NCBI RefSeq assembly: GCF_004770895.1 | Contig: NZ_RQHS01000022.1 | Coordinates: forward strand, 109,671-173,670 | Reading direction: 5' to 3' | DNA: 64,000 nt | Origin: Leptospira dzoumogneensis | GTDB lineage: Bacteria; Spirochaetota; Leptospiria; Leptospirales; Leptospiraceae | Shown here: positions 57,505-64,000 of the stretch, piece by piece | Numbering within the stretch: the stretch's first letter is position 1 | Layout of the letters: each line of letters begins with the position of its first letter | Made by a program: the position numbers and the translations under genes | Notes under the pieces: generated by a model | Databases searched by the model: none | What the model was told of the DNA's origin: nothing | The model's input: only the letters and a program-made list of their open reading frames with translations

Positions 57505-58616
57505 GGAAATTTTCCCTGATCCTTTTCATTTATAATAGGAAGCAAACGATCCAGAAATTCTCTCATTGGAAATCTTGCACCTCTGTCATTTCCCAAACGG
57601 ACCACTACCAATTTTTTCTCGGGATCCACCACCATATATTGTCCCCAATGTCCGGAAGCAAAAAAGGAATCAGTAGAAAGCTCAGGATAATAAAGTTCTT
57701 CCGAATCAGGAGAGAATCGATTCAGGTATACATGCCCTCCCATACTTGGAATACGAAGTGTATCCAAATACCAAGGCCTTTTACTTTTTAGATCGTAAAT
57801 TCTAAACGTTTTAGGGATCCAATCTTTCGAAAATATCCCGGAAGGTTTTCCTGAAATTTCTCCGGAATATAAAAGTCCAATTTTTGCAAGATCTCTTGCG
57901 GATAGATATACATAAGAAGAAGCTACCGGAACTCCCTTACCGTCCCTTTCCCAAATATAAGATCCTATCCCGATCCGTTTAAAATAGACCTCGGGAAAGT
58001 TTTTCTCTACGGAATTTAAAACCGCAGATAATAAATTAGAATCCCCGCTTGAATAAGAGATCTTTTCTCCAGGAACATGAGAAAACTTTAATTTAGAAAT
58101 ATAGTCCGCTATATCCTTGTTTTCTTCCCCGTATAATATTTTTAGAATATCGGAATTGACAGGCGCCCATTCATATCTTTCTTTCCAGTCGATCCCGGAT
58201 GCGAAGAAAAGCAGATGTTTTACTTTTAGTTCTTCCGAATTTGAAACACTATATTTTGGAAGATAAGACCGAACAGGTTTTTCTAAATCCAATTTTCCGA
58301 GAGCCACTGCTTGTCCGACCGCTCCATTCAATAAGAATTTGCTAATAGACCAGGTCGGGTGTAATGTTATTGGTCCGAATCCGGAAGAGTAGGCTTCTAA
58401 TATCGTTTTTCCATCTTGGATCACTAAAATTGCATTTGTGCGTATCTTAGAGCTGCTTGTTTGGAATTGGCCTTCTGTTGCCCATTTAGATAAAGAAATG
58501 ATCTCTTCTTTTTCGGCAAAGTGGACCGTATAAGCGGAGTATCGGAAATCCACTTTGGAGCAGACGCCAAAGAATAAAAGAAGAAGTAACCAGACTTTTT
58601 TTAAATATATTCCCAT
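57501..58616 (-). CDS. Beta-lactamase-family serine hydrolase, lipoprotein
   Basis: 371 residues. The signal has lipobox FFGVC (Cys about 19). The penicillin-binding-type catalytic residues are Ser90 and Lys93 (SISK), a YSSGD loop (Tyr and the Ser) and a late GHWGQ in place of the KTG box. The family includes esterases, D-amino-peptidases and 6-aminohexanoate-oligomer hydrolases, so cell-wall or ester cleavage is possible, and drug resistance is not implied. It is coupled to the small downstream gene by a four-base overlap. Expressed from the reverse strand on its own promoter. Confidence 0.88.
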   Translation of the reverse strand: MGIYLKKVWLLLLLFFGVCSKVDFRYSAYTVHFAEKEEIISLSKWATEGQFQTSSSKIRTNAILVIQDGKTILEAYSSGFGPITLHPTWSISKFLLNGAVGQAVALGKLDLEKPVRSYLPKYSVSNSEELKVKHLLFFASGIDWKERYEWAPVNSDILKILYGEENKDIADYISKLKFSHVPGEKISYSSGDSNLLSAVLNSVEKNFPEVYFKRIGIGSYIWERDGKGVPVASSYVYLSARDLAKIGLLYSGEISGKPSGIFSKDWIPKTFRIYDLKSKRPWYLDTLRIPSMGGHVYLNRFSPDSEELYYPELSTDSFFASGHWGQYMVVDPEKKLVVVRLGNDRGARFPMREFLDRLLPIINEKDQGKFP

Positions 58617-58709
58617 CGAAATCTCGGATAGAAATGGGAAAGATCCGAATTATAAAATATTCCAAAATATCCGAATTGAATATGAAATTTTAAATACAAA
58701 GTGGAATTT

Positions 58710-58840
58710 CCCGCGGCAGCGATGCGCAGATCTTTAGTCCGGGACGCGGAAAGCGTCACGGATGAGCGCGAATGCGCGAAATCGGAGCAGCGCGACCCGA
58801 GCGATAGCGAGTGGTGCCGACCAAAACGAACCTTCCGTTT
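58710..58840. repeat. GC-rich intergenic element with small hairpins
   Basis: Bases 58710-58840 are far more GC-rich than the surroundings and hold several stems: GACGC-GGAAA-GCGTC (58743-58757) and GCGC-GAAT-GCGC (58766-58777). It looks like a dispersed repetitive element of the genome, although only one copy is seen here. An open frame across it is a chance product. Confidence 0.5.
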
Positions 58841-58846
58841 ATGGCG

Positions 58847-58907
58847 TGTTGGAACTCCTACACCGAGTGGGAATTCCAACAAGTATCATTTTGTAGGAAT
58901 TCCTACA
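58847..58907. repeat. Cluster of three related palindromes
   Basis: TGTTGGAACTCCTACA (58847-58862), TGGGAATTCCAACA (58868-58881) and the perfect 16-bp palindrome TGTAGGAATTCCTACA (58892-58907) share one pattern. Related half-copies occur at 41749-41764 and inside genes. They may be binding sites or units of a dispersed repeat. Confidence 0.6.
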
Positions 58908-58914
58908 TAAAAAA

Positions 58915-59385
58915 TTACATTAAATATCTCTTGCCCAAATTATCTCTTTTCTCCGTGTCTGCACCGCTGGAGATCAAAAGTTCCGAAATTTCGGCTAATC
59001 CATCGTAACTATAAGAAATATGTAATGGAGTCACACCTTTCGGATCCGCAACATTCGGGTCCGCTCCATGTTCCAACAAGATCTGAACGGGTTTGATCTT
59101 CCCGTTTTCGACGGCTTTATGAATAGGAAAGATCCCGTTTCTATCCGGAAGGTTCGGATCCAGACCTGCATTCAGCAAAGTTTCCAAATAAAAAGGATCT
59201 TGGATCTCGGAAGCACAAAAACCGAGAAGACCTTTCGTACATTCTTTCAACTCACCTTTATTCGGGATCAGATCCAAAATTTTTCTAAAACCTTGTTTGT
59301 CTCCGTTCTGGATCTTGGAAAATAATTCCCTTCCCCTTTGTAACGTCTTTCGATCCTGAATCCAATTTTTAATCCAATCTAGCAT
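58915..59385 (-). CDS. Ankyrin-repeat protein
   Basis: 156 residues from ATG 59385, which has GGGA just upstream; a TTG at 59397 is the longer reading. Three ankyrin repeats are clear in the second half: GLDPNLPDRNGIFPIHKAVENG, GADPNVADPKGVTPLHISYS and GADTEKRDNLGKR (cores with NGIFPIHKA and KGVTPLHIS). The N-terminus is helical and basic. No signal peptide is seen, so it is cytoplasmic. Ankyrin repeats bind proteins; the partner is unknown. Confidence 0.85.
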   Translation of the reverse strand: MLDWIKNWIQDRKTLQRGRELFSKIQNGDKQGFRKILDLIPNKGELKECTKGLLGFCASEIQDPFYLETLLNAGLDPNLPDRNGIFPIHKAVENGKIKPVQILLEHGADPNVADPKGVTPLHISYSYDGLAEISELLISSGADTEKRDNLGKRYLM

Positions 59386-59445
59386 GTTATTTCCCAATCT
59401 ATATTTAGAAAATAGACTGTTTGGATCCGGATTTTGATCTTAGCT

Positions 59446-60336
59446 TTACGGAGAATCCAAAAAATCTTGGACCAAAGCGGAAGTCAATTCAGGATATCTA
59501 TCCTTTCCCTGGGACATGATCGCTTCTCCTAAATAATCCCCATGTCCTCCAGGCAAAATCAAAAGTCTTGCTTTCGGGATCATTCGGACCATCTCGACCG
59601 CGTGTTCCAATTTCGGAACATCTCTATCTCCAAGCAGGATCAAGGTTGGAATTCCAACAGTTCTAATTTCTTTATCGCTAAGATCTTTGAAGCTGCGCAT
59701 TCTAGCAGCATCTTTCTCATACATTGTATGCAATTTTTGGGGATCCGGATTTACTTTTAAAAAAGCATCCTTAAGTGCCTGAGGCATATTTTCAAAAGTA
59801 GCATTCTTCATAAAATTCCAAAACATAGGATAAGCGCCTTCCCTCTTTGTTATAGAAGAAGCGAATATGAGTTTACGCACTAGTTTAGGATGTTTGATCG
59901 CCACATTCAAAGCAACGCTCGCTCCATTACTAAAACCGAAAATATCCGCTTGTTCTACTTTTAGAAATTTCAGAAGAGCGACTACGTCTTCCGCAGAGGT
60001 CTCGAAACTAACAGGAGCATTTCTGTCCGTCGTTCTTCCATGTCCTTGTTCATCCAGAGCGATCACTTTACGATTTTGAGCGAGAAGAGGAAGTATCCGG
60101 CTATAAGTTACTTCTATCGTTGAACCTCCTCCATTCAACAGAACAAGTGGAATTCCGTCCTTTTTGCCGTGGATCTCATAATACATCCGTATATCTCCGA
60201 TAGGAGCGAGTCCTTTTTCGTAAGGCTCGGATGTGATGTCGGGAGGTGTTTCACGAAGTTGAAAAGGCCGACCCGCTGAACAAGAGACAACCAAGAATAG
60301 TATAAAAATAGAATATATTGAATTAGTAATTTTCAT
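59446..60336 (-). CDS. Alpha/beta-hydrolase-fold lipoprotein
   Basis: 296 residues. The lipobox FLVVSC puts Cys at about 19. The catalytic triad can be read: nucleophile in GFSNGAS, acid in ILLGDRDVPK and histidine in GGHGDYLG. The oxyanion region is LLNGGGSTIEV. Such proteins hydrolyse esters, lactones or epoxides; the substrate is unknown. The gene lies downstream of the ArsR/AHSA1 pair on the same strand, 11 bases from it, and is likely in the same transcript. Confidence 0.9.
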   Translation of the reverse strand: MKITNSIYSIFILFLVVSCSAGRPFQLRETPPDITSEPYEKGLAPIGDIRMYYEIHGKKDGIPLVLLNGGGSTIEVTYSRILPLLAQNRKVIALDEQGHGRTTDRNAPVSFETSAEDVVALLKFLKVEQADIFGFSNGASVALNVAIKHPKLVRKLIFASSITKREGAYPMFWNFMKNATFENMPQALKDAFLKVNPDPQKLHTMYEKDAARMRSFKDLSDKEIRTVGIPTLILLGDRDVPKLEHAVEMVRMIPKARLLILPGGHGDYLGEAIMSQGKDRYPELTSALVQDFLDSP

Positions 60337-60347
60337 TTTAGTTCTCC

Positions 60348-60824
60348 TTATTTGACTTTTTCTAGATAATCCGTTAATCTGATTAGATGCGCCAATGTGC
60401 CTTCTTTTCTGGAAGCTACACCTTCTCTTCCTATTGTTTGGTCTAAAAATGCGACCTGCTCCGTGAATATCAGTTTTGTGGCAGAAGGATCCACTTTTTC
60501 GATCTCTATAGAAGCGATGGACACTGAATGGATCTTTCCGCTTAAGATCATATCATAAACAAAAACGATCCTTCGGTTCTCGATTAAATCGGAAAATCTA
60601 GCCTTATATAAGGTTTCTTTTCCGTTTGGAAAACGACCATGTAGTATTTCTTCTCCACCGATCCGGAAGTCCAATTTTCTTTGCACGACCGACCAGTCTC
60701 CCGGACCTATAAACCAATTCGCTTTTGCTTCCACATTACTCCATGCGGAATATACGGATCCCGGATCGGATTGATACACCCTTTCTATACTAAAAATTTC
60801 GTGAGCTACTTTCAGGTTTTCCAT
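60348..60824 (-). CDS. AHSA1/START-like (SRPBCC) protein
   Basis: 158 residues from ATG 60824, which follows the ArsR stop by two bases. The Bet v 1-like fold is shown by VYQSDPGSVYSAWSNVEAKANWFIGP and the end TLAHLIRLTDYLEKVK, typical of the AHSA1/SRPBCC superfamily (core SDPGSVYSAWS). It probably binds a hydrophobic ligand. The common ArsR plus AHSA1 pairing suggests the ligand or its toxicity is what the regulator answers to. An alpha/beta hydrolase gene follows 11 bases later. Confidence 0.9.
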   Translation of the reverse strand: MENLKVAHEIFSIERVYQSDPGSVYSAWSNVEAKANWFIGPGDWSVVQRKLDFRIGGEEILHGRFPNGKETLYKARFSDLIENRRIVFVYDMILSGKIHSVSIASIEIEKVDPSATKLIFTEQVAFLDQTIGREGVASRKEGTLAHLIRLTDYLEKVK

Positions 60825-60826
60825 AA

Positions 60827-61162
60827 TCACTTCTTTCCCTTCTCCGTTTTTTCTAAAAATTCTCCCAATCGATCCAAGTTCCTTTCCCAGAATTTTTTGC
60901 GCTGGTGGACCCAATTTTCGATCAGTTCTAATGAATTTGTTTCCACTCTACAAGAACGCACTCGGCCTATCTTCTGGGTTTTGATCAAACCGCTTTCTTC
61001 CAGGATTTGTACATGCTGGACGACCGCAGCCATACTCATGTCCAAGGGACTTGCAAGTTCGCTCACGGAAGCAGACTTCTTGCTAAGTCTTTCTACGATA
61101 TCCCGGCGAGTCGGATCCGACAAGGCATAGAAGATCCTGTCCAAAGAGGAATTGTTAAGCAT
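60827..61162 (-). CDS. ArsR-family transcriptional regulator (of AHSA1 type)
   Basis: 111 residues of winged-helix type: LSDPTRRDIVERLSKKSASVSELASPLDMSMAAVVQHVQILEESGLIKTQKIGRVRSCRV includes the recognition helix (MSMAAVVQHVQIL). No metal-binding CxC is present, so it is probably ligand-responsive. The predicted -10 (61170-61175) lies only about eight bases before the ATG at 61162, so the message may be leaderless. Two copies of a 19-bp operator overlap this promoter, pointing to autorepression. It begins the operon with AHSA1 and the alpha/beta hydrolase. Confidence 0.92.
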   Translation of the reverse strand: MLNNSSLDRIFYALSDPTRRDIVERLSKKSASVSELASPLDMSMAAVVQHVQILEESGLIKTQKIGRVRSCRVETNSLELIENWVHQRKKFWERNLDRLGEFLEKTEKGKK

Positions 61163-61212
61163 TTGCTTAAGTATAAGGGCGAACGAAAAATAGTCAAGTG
61201 TTTACTTAAGTA
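61155..61212 (-). promoter_or_regulatory. ArsR operon promoter with duplicated 19-bp operator
   Basis: On the plus strand TTAAGCATTTGCTTAAGTA (61155-61173) and TCAAGTGTTTACTTAAGTA (61194-61212) match at 15 of 19 places and are 39 bp apart. On the minus strand TTGACT (61192-61197) and TATACT (61170-61175) are 16 bp apart, a good promoter, and each overlaps an operator copy. Confidence 0.75.
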
Positions 61213-61264
61213 TTTTTGGGCGTTGCCCGACAAATTTTTTCGAGGAATAAAAGTAAAATACGAG

Positions 61265-61340
61265 TAAATAAGTCGGGCCAGGCTCCTGCGGGTTCGGGCG
61301 AAGCCCTCATCCCTTCGGGACAAGCCCTTCGGATCCTTAA
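61265..61340. repeat. GC-rich hairpin-rich intergenic element
   Basis: A short GC-rich stretch with GGGC-GAA-GCCC and two CCCTTCGG segments, which would form UUCG-type hairpins. It may be a dispersed repeat. No gene is seen in it. Confidence 0.4.
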
Positions 61341-61371
61341 CGCAAAGAAAAAATATATGAACTAGGAAAAA

Positions 61372-62421
61372 TTATTTTCCGGCACCGTATAAGGAATCGG
61401 CTAAGTTTTTATAACAGATAGAACCTAAATGAACGGAATCAGCCCATGAATCGCAGCTTCTACCTAAAGGTCTGGCGTCGAAAACGACTAGGTCTCCGGA
61501 ATCCCTCATTCTTTTCTTAAAATTAGAAATGAATTTCTCTTCGACTCCCTGAGGTTTATAAACGTATTTTTCATGTACCGGATGAATTGCAGGGATCCAA
61601 AGAACATATTTGATACCCAACTCTTCCATTTTCCGGACTCGTTTGAGTAAAATATCATAAAAACCGTCCCAAACTCGAAAGTTTTTATAATAACCGAAAT
61701 GATCTTGGGCTTCTCCAGTCTTAGTATATTCTTCTTCGAAAAATTCTTCGGCTTTCTTTCCCTTTAAGTCCGGTTCTTCTCTTGAAAATAATGCGAATTC
61801 TAAAACTCCTTGGATCGTATTCGGATCGATCCCCGTAGCATTTTGACGTTTAGAATATGTGGCTAAATTATAGAAACTTACTCCGTATTGTAACGAGTGG
61901 AAAAACTTTCCTGTACGAAATTTAGAACGTAAAGCAATAGGCAGATCATCCTGAGAGAAAGTATCTAAAAAAGATTTTTCATATACGTTCGAATCCCATC
62001 TAAAAATCTGCAGGGATTCATTTGCGAGAAACGGCGAAATTTCCACTGCAATAAAATCAGGGCGGCGTTTAGCTTCGAGAATTTCGTCCAAGATCGCCAT
62101 CTCCGCAAAAAAATCGACTGCAGTTAGCGCAAATCCGTTTTGGATACCGAACTCGACTCCTGCTTCTGGCTCCCAATTATTTACGTTATTCGATAAGGTG
62201 GAAAAGTAAAAAGATTGTGAAGAACCTAAAAAAACCGCGGTCTTTCTATTTATTCGTTCCAATTCGCCTAGTTTCAATCGAATCAATTCTAAAGAGTTCT
62301 CCTGCATAGTTTTTTGTTTTCTGACAAATTGTATGACAGGCTCGGATGTGATCAAACGATCCAATAAAATAAGAGTAACGAAAAAGACAGGAATGGAAAG
62401 AATAAAGAAAATTTTGCGCAT
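61372..62421 (-). CDS. SGNH-hydrolase-like partner of the second MBOAT protein
   Basis: 349 residues. One N-terminal membrane anchor (about 5-22) precedes a periplasmic domain. FLGSSQSFYFSTL carries the block-I serine, and DSWADSVHLGSICY the Asp-x-x-His block of SGNH-like proteins, with the more common Asp and His spaced as in AlgJ/DltD types. It is paired with the MBOAT gene at 62433 (11-base gap), and is only distantly similar to 21783-22658. It should finish acyl transfer to an unknown acceptor. Confidence 0.8.
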   Translation of the reverse strand: MRKIFFILSIPVFFVTLILLDRLITSEPVIQFVRKQKTMQENSLELIRLKLGELERINRKTAVFLGSSQSFYFSTLSNNVNNWEPEAGVEFGIQNGFALTAVDFFAEMAILDEILEAKRRPDFIAVEISPFLANESLQIFRWDSNVYEKSFLDTFSQDDLPIALRSKFRTGKFFHSLQYGVSFYNLATYSKRQNATGIDPNTIQGVLEFALFSREEPDLKGKKAEEFFEEEYTKTGEAQDHFGYYKNFRVWDGFYDILLKRVRKMEELGIKYVLWIPAIHPVHEKYVYKPQGVEEKFISNFKKRMRDSGDLVVFDARPLGRSCDSWADSVHLGSICYKNLADSLYGAGK

Positions 62422-62432
62422 TCTATCTATCC

Positions 62433-63803
62433 TTAAAATTGAAAATATATGAAAGTCATAACATTAGTGACTGTGGATGGGAACAAGGCAAATAACGCGA
62501 TACCGAAGGCGGGCAATGGCCAAAATTTTCGAGTTAAAAAATCCAATTTACGATAATTACGTTCGAACACATGAAGTATTATCGCGGCAAATATGAGCCA
62601 GCCTGCAAGACTGTTATTAGATAAATTAGAACCTACCTTTCGAGTAAATCCTTCGAAAAATACGATCGCTTCCCTTAAGTTGGAGCTCCGAAAGAATATC
62701 CAGGTAATACAAACGAAATGAAATAGGATCAAACTTCGAATTCCGAGCTGCCAAAATTTGGAATACTTCTGAAAAGTCCTAACAAAAGGCCTTTCTATCG
62801 CCAAAAATAGACCGTGAAGGCCTCCCCATATTAAGAAATTATAATTTGCTCCGTGCCAAAGTCCGCCCAATAACATCGTCAAAAGTAGATTTATATACGT
62901 ATTAATTTTACCAGTTCTATTTCCACCCAAGGGGATGTATAAATAATCCCTTAACCAACGAGAAAGAGTAATATGCCATCTTTGCCAAAACTCCTGCAAG
63001 GTAGTCGCGAAGTATGGAGTATCAAAATTCCTCGGAATATTAAATCCGAGAAGAATAGCCAATCCTCGAGCAATATCCGAATAACCGGAAAAATCGGAAT
63101 AGATCTGAACGGCAAAACCGTAGGTACTTAATAAGATCGCCGCTTGGTTGTATTTTTCAGGAGATTGAAAAACAGGATCTATTAATGTACCTAATTGATC
63201 TCCGATAACCACCTTTTTTAATAAACCGAAAAAGATAAGAATACTTCCGGTTCTTAATAGATCCGCATGAGGTAATTTATTACGATCGATTTGCCTCTTA
63301 AGCTCAGCCCATCGAATAATAGGACCCGCGATCAACTGAGGAAAAAAAAGTATAAAAAAGAAAAAGTCTTGGGGGCTTACCTTCTCTTTCAGTTCCCCCC
63401 TGTAACAATCTATATGAAAAGCGATGATCTGAAAAGTATAGAAGCTGATCGCAAGAGGTAGTACGAAATCCTTCAAAGGATATGCGACCTGGATCGAAAA
63501 TCCCAGATCATTCAAAACGGTTTCGAAAAAGATTAAGTATTTAAAAATCGCAAGATTAAACAGGTTTACAATAACGAGAAAGGAAACTTTTGCCTTGGTA
63601 TACGAACCGTGAGCAAAATAATAAAACAAATAATTAAAAGTTAATATTCCTAAAAAATGAAATAAGAATCCTATACTCCAAAAACCGTAAAAGAATACGG
63701 AAGCAGAGATCAACCAAACCTTTCTATATACGTTAGGCAGAGTCCAATAAACTATAAAAACAACTAGTAGGAATAGGAAAAAATCCAATGAATTGAAGAG
63801 CAA
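62433..63803 (-). CDS. MBOAT-family O-acyltransferase (second module)
   Basis: 456 residues with about 11 helices. The signatures EFWQRWHITLSRWLRDYLYIPLGGNR and LLGGLWHGANYNFLIWGGLHG (with the invariant His) match AlgI/DltB-type acyltransferases and the protein at 20371-21780. It likely moves acetyl or another acyl group across the membrane for attachment to a surface polymer, helped by the SGNH-like partner encoded after it. It is the first gene of its pair on the reverse strand, near the right edge of the window. Confidence 0.92.
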   Translation of the reverse strand: MLFNSLDFFLFLLVVFIVYWTLPNVYRKVWLISASVFFYGFWSIGFLFHFLGILTFNYLFYYFAHGSYTKAKVSFLVIVNLFNLAIFKYLIFFETVLNDLGFSIQVAYPLKDFVLPLAISFYTFQIIAFHIDCYRGELKEKVSPQDFFFFILFFPQLIAGPIIRWAELKRQIDRNKLPHADLLRTGSILIFFGLLKKVVIGDQLGTLIDPVFQSPEKYNQAAILLSTYGFAVQIYSDFSGYSDIARGLAILLGFNIPRNFDTPYFATTLQEFWQRWHITLSRWLRDYLYIPLGGNRTGKINTYINLLLTMLLGGLWHGANYNFLIWGGLHGLFLAIERPFVRTFQKYSKFWQLGIRSLILFHFVCITWIFFRSSNLREAIVFFEGFTRKVGSNLSNNSLAGWLIFAAIILHVFERNYRKLDFLTRKFWPLPAFGIALFALFPSTVTNVMTFIYFQF

Positions 63804-63900
63804 AAATTTTCCGCCAAAAAATAGATCAAGGCCGGCGATCGTTTATAGTAACTTAAGCCGTATTCAACCTTTTTCAAAATACATGTCCTTATGCAATAAA

Positions 63901-63928
63901 AAAGCCAGAGAACTATTTCTCTGGCTTT
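63901..63928. terminator. Bidirectional terminator near the right edge
   Basis: AAAGCCAGAG (63901-63910) pairs with CTCTGGCTTT (63919-63928), with T-rich sequence on both strands. It probably ends a gene that lies beyond the right edge on the minus strand; no complete gene is visible in 63929-64000. Confidence 0.85.
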
Positions 63929-64000
63929 TTAAATAACTTCAACAAAAGAATATAACTGCGAGTTGAGTTGTTGCTGATCATCTTGTATGGATGTTCATGC

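Noticed and set aside
58701..58910. Open frame across the GC-rich element
   Set aside because: It spans the hairpin element and the palindromes, has no ribosome site and an unnatural residue mix; a by-product of base composition.
63929..64000. Partial gene at the right edge
   Set aside because: Short minus-strand open frames end here but are too short to identify; only the terminator is supported.

Overview
The window looks like a chromosomal segment of a Leptospira-type spirochaete. The reasons are the many short-signal lipoproteins with loose spirochaetal lipoboxes, beta-barrel outer-membrane proteins, a large regulatory inventory (EAL, class III cyclase, SpoIIE phosphatases with TPR tails, a 7TM histidine kinase) and gene families I associate with that genus. 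The species cannot be named from the sequence. I saw no rRNA, tRNA, CRISPR array, integrase or transposase. Gene density is high and both strands are used.

Region 1 (1-17,353) is a phosphate-acquisition island. After the tail of an EAL phosphodiesterase come a small envelope protein, a 655-residue lipoprotein, a second lipoprotein, a large TonB-dependent receptor, its own ExbB-ExbD-ExbD-TonB motor, an MFS transporter, an OprP/OprO-like porin with a lipoprotein, and PstS-PstC-PstA-PstB. Upstream of the 655-residue lipoprotein, exbB, the porin and pstS there are GTAAC/GTAAT-type half-sites repeated every 11 bp, the geometry of PhoB-type Pho boxes; at pstS a TATGAT -10 hexamer follows exactly 10 nt after the last half-site. 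My reading is one phosphate-starvation regulon running from outer membrane to cytoplasm.

Region 2 (17,400-25,350) holds a DinB-like protein overlapping an ATP-grasp protein, a membrane adenylate cyclase, an MBOAT acyltransferase with an SGNH-like partner, and the MetQ-MetN-MetI methionine importer. Region 3 (25,497-31,775) has a reverse-strand operon of di-haem peroxidase, Tat-type metallophosphoesterase, c-type cytochrome and lipoprotein, then a beta-carbonic anhydrase, and an outer-membrane protein divergent from an ArsR-family regulator with two identical inverted-repeat operators between them.

Region 4 (31,784-43,600) carries an epimerase-like oxidoreductase, a coiled-coil membrane protein, a beta-barrel-like protein, an orphan histidine kinase, a short RecQ, a very large FN3/PKD/thrombospondin-1 lipoprotein, a DUF2834 protein and an ABC-2 exporter. 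Region 5 (43,622-52,028) contains two paralogous 7TM-HAMP-SpoIIE-TPR phosphatases facing outward from an AraC/NmrA divergent pair.

Region 6 (52,041-63,803) is almost wholly on the reverse strand: a four-gene phospholipid operon (desaturase/hydroxylase, CDP-alcohol phosphatidyltransferase, diacylglycerol/sphingosine-type kinase, CdsA), three tandem TRL-like lipoproteins, an outer-membrane protein, a serine hydrolase with a separate small partner, GC-rich and palindromic intergenic elements, an ankyrin protein, an alpha/beta hydrolase lipoprotein, an ArsR/AHSA1 pair with duplicated operators, and a second MBOAT-SGNH module.
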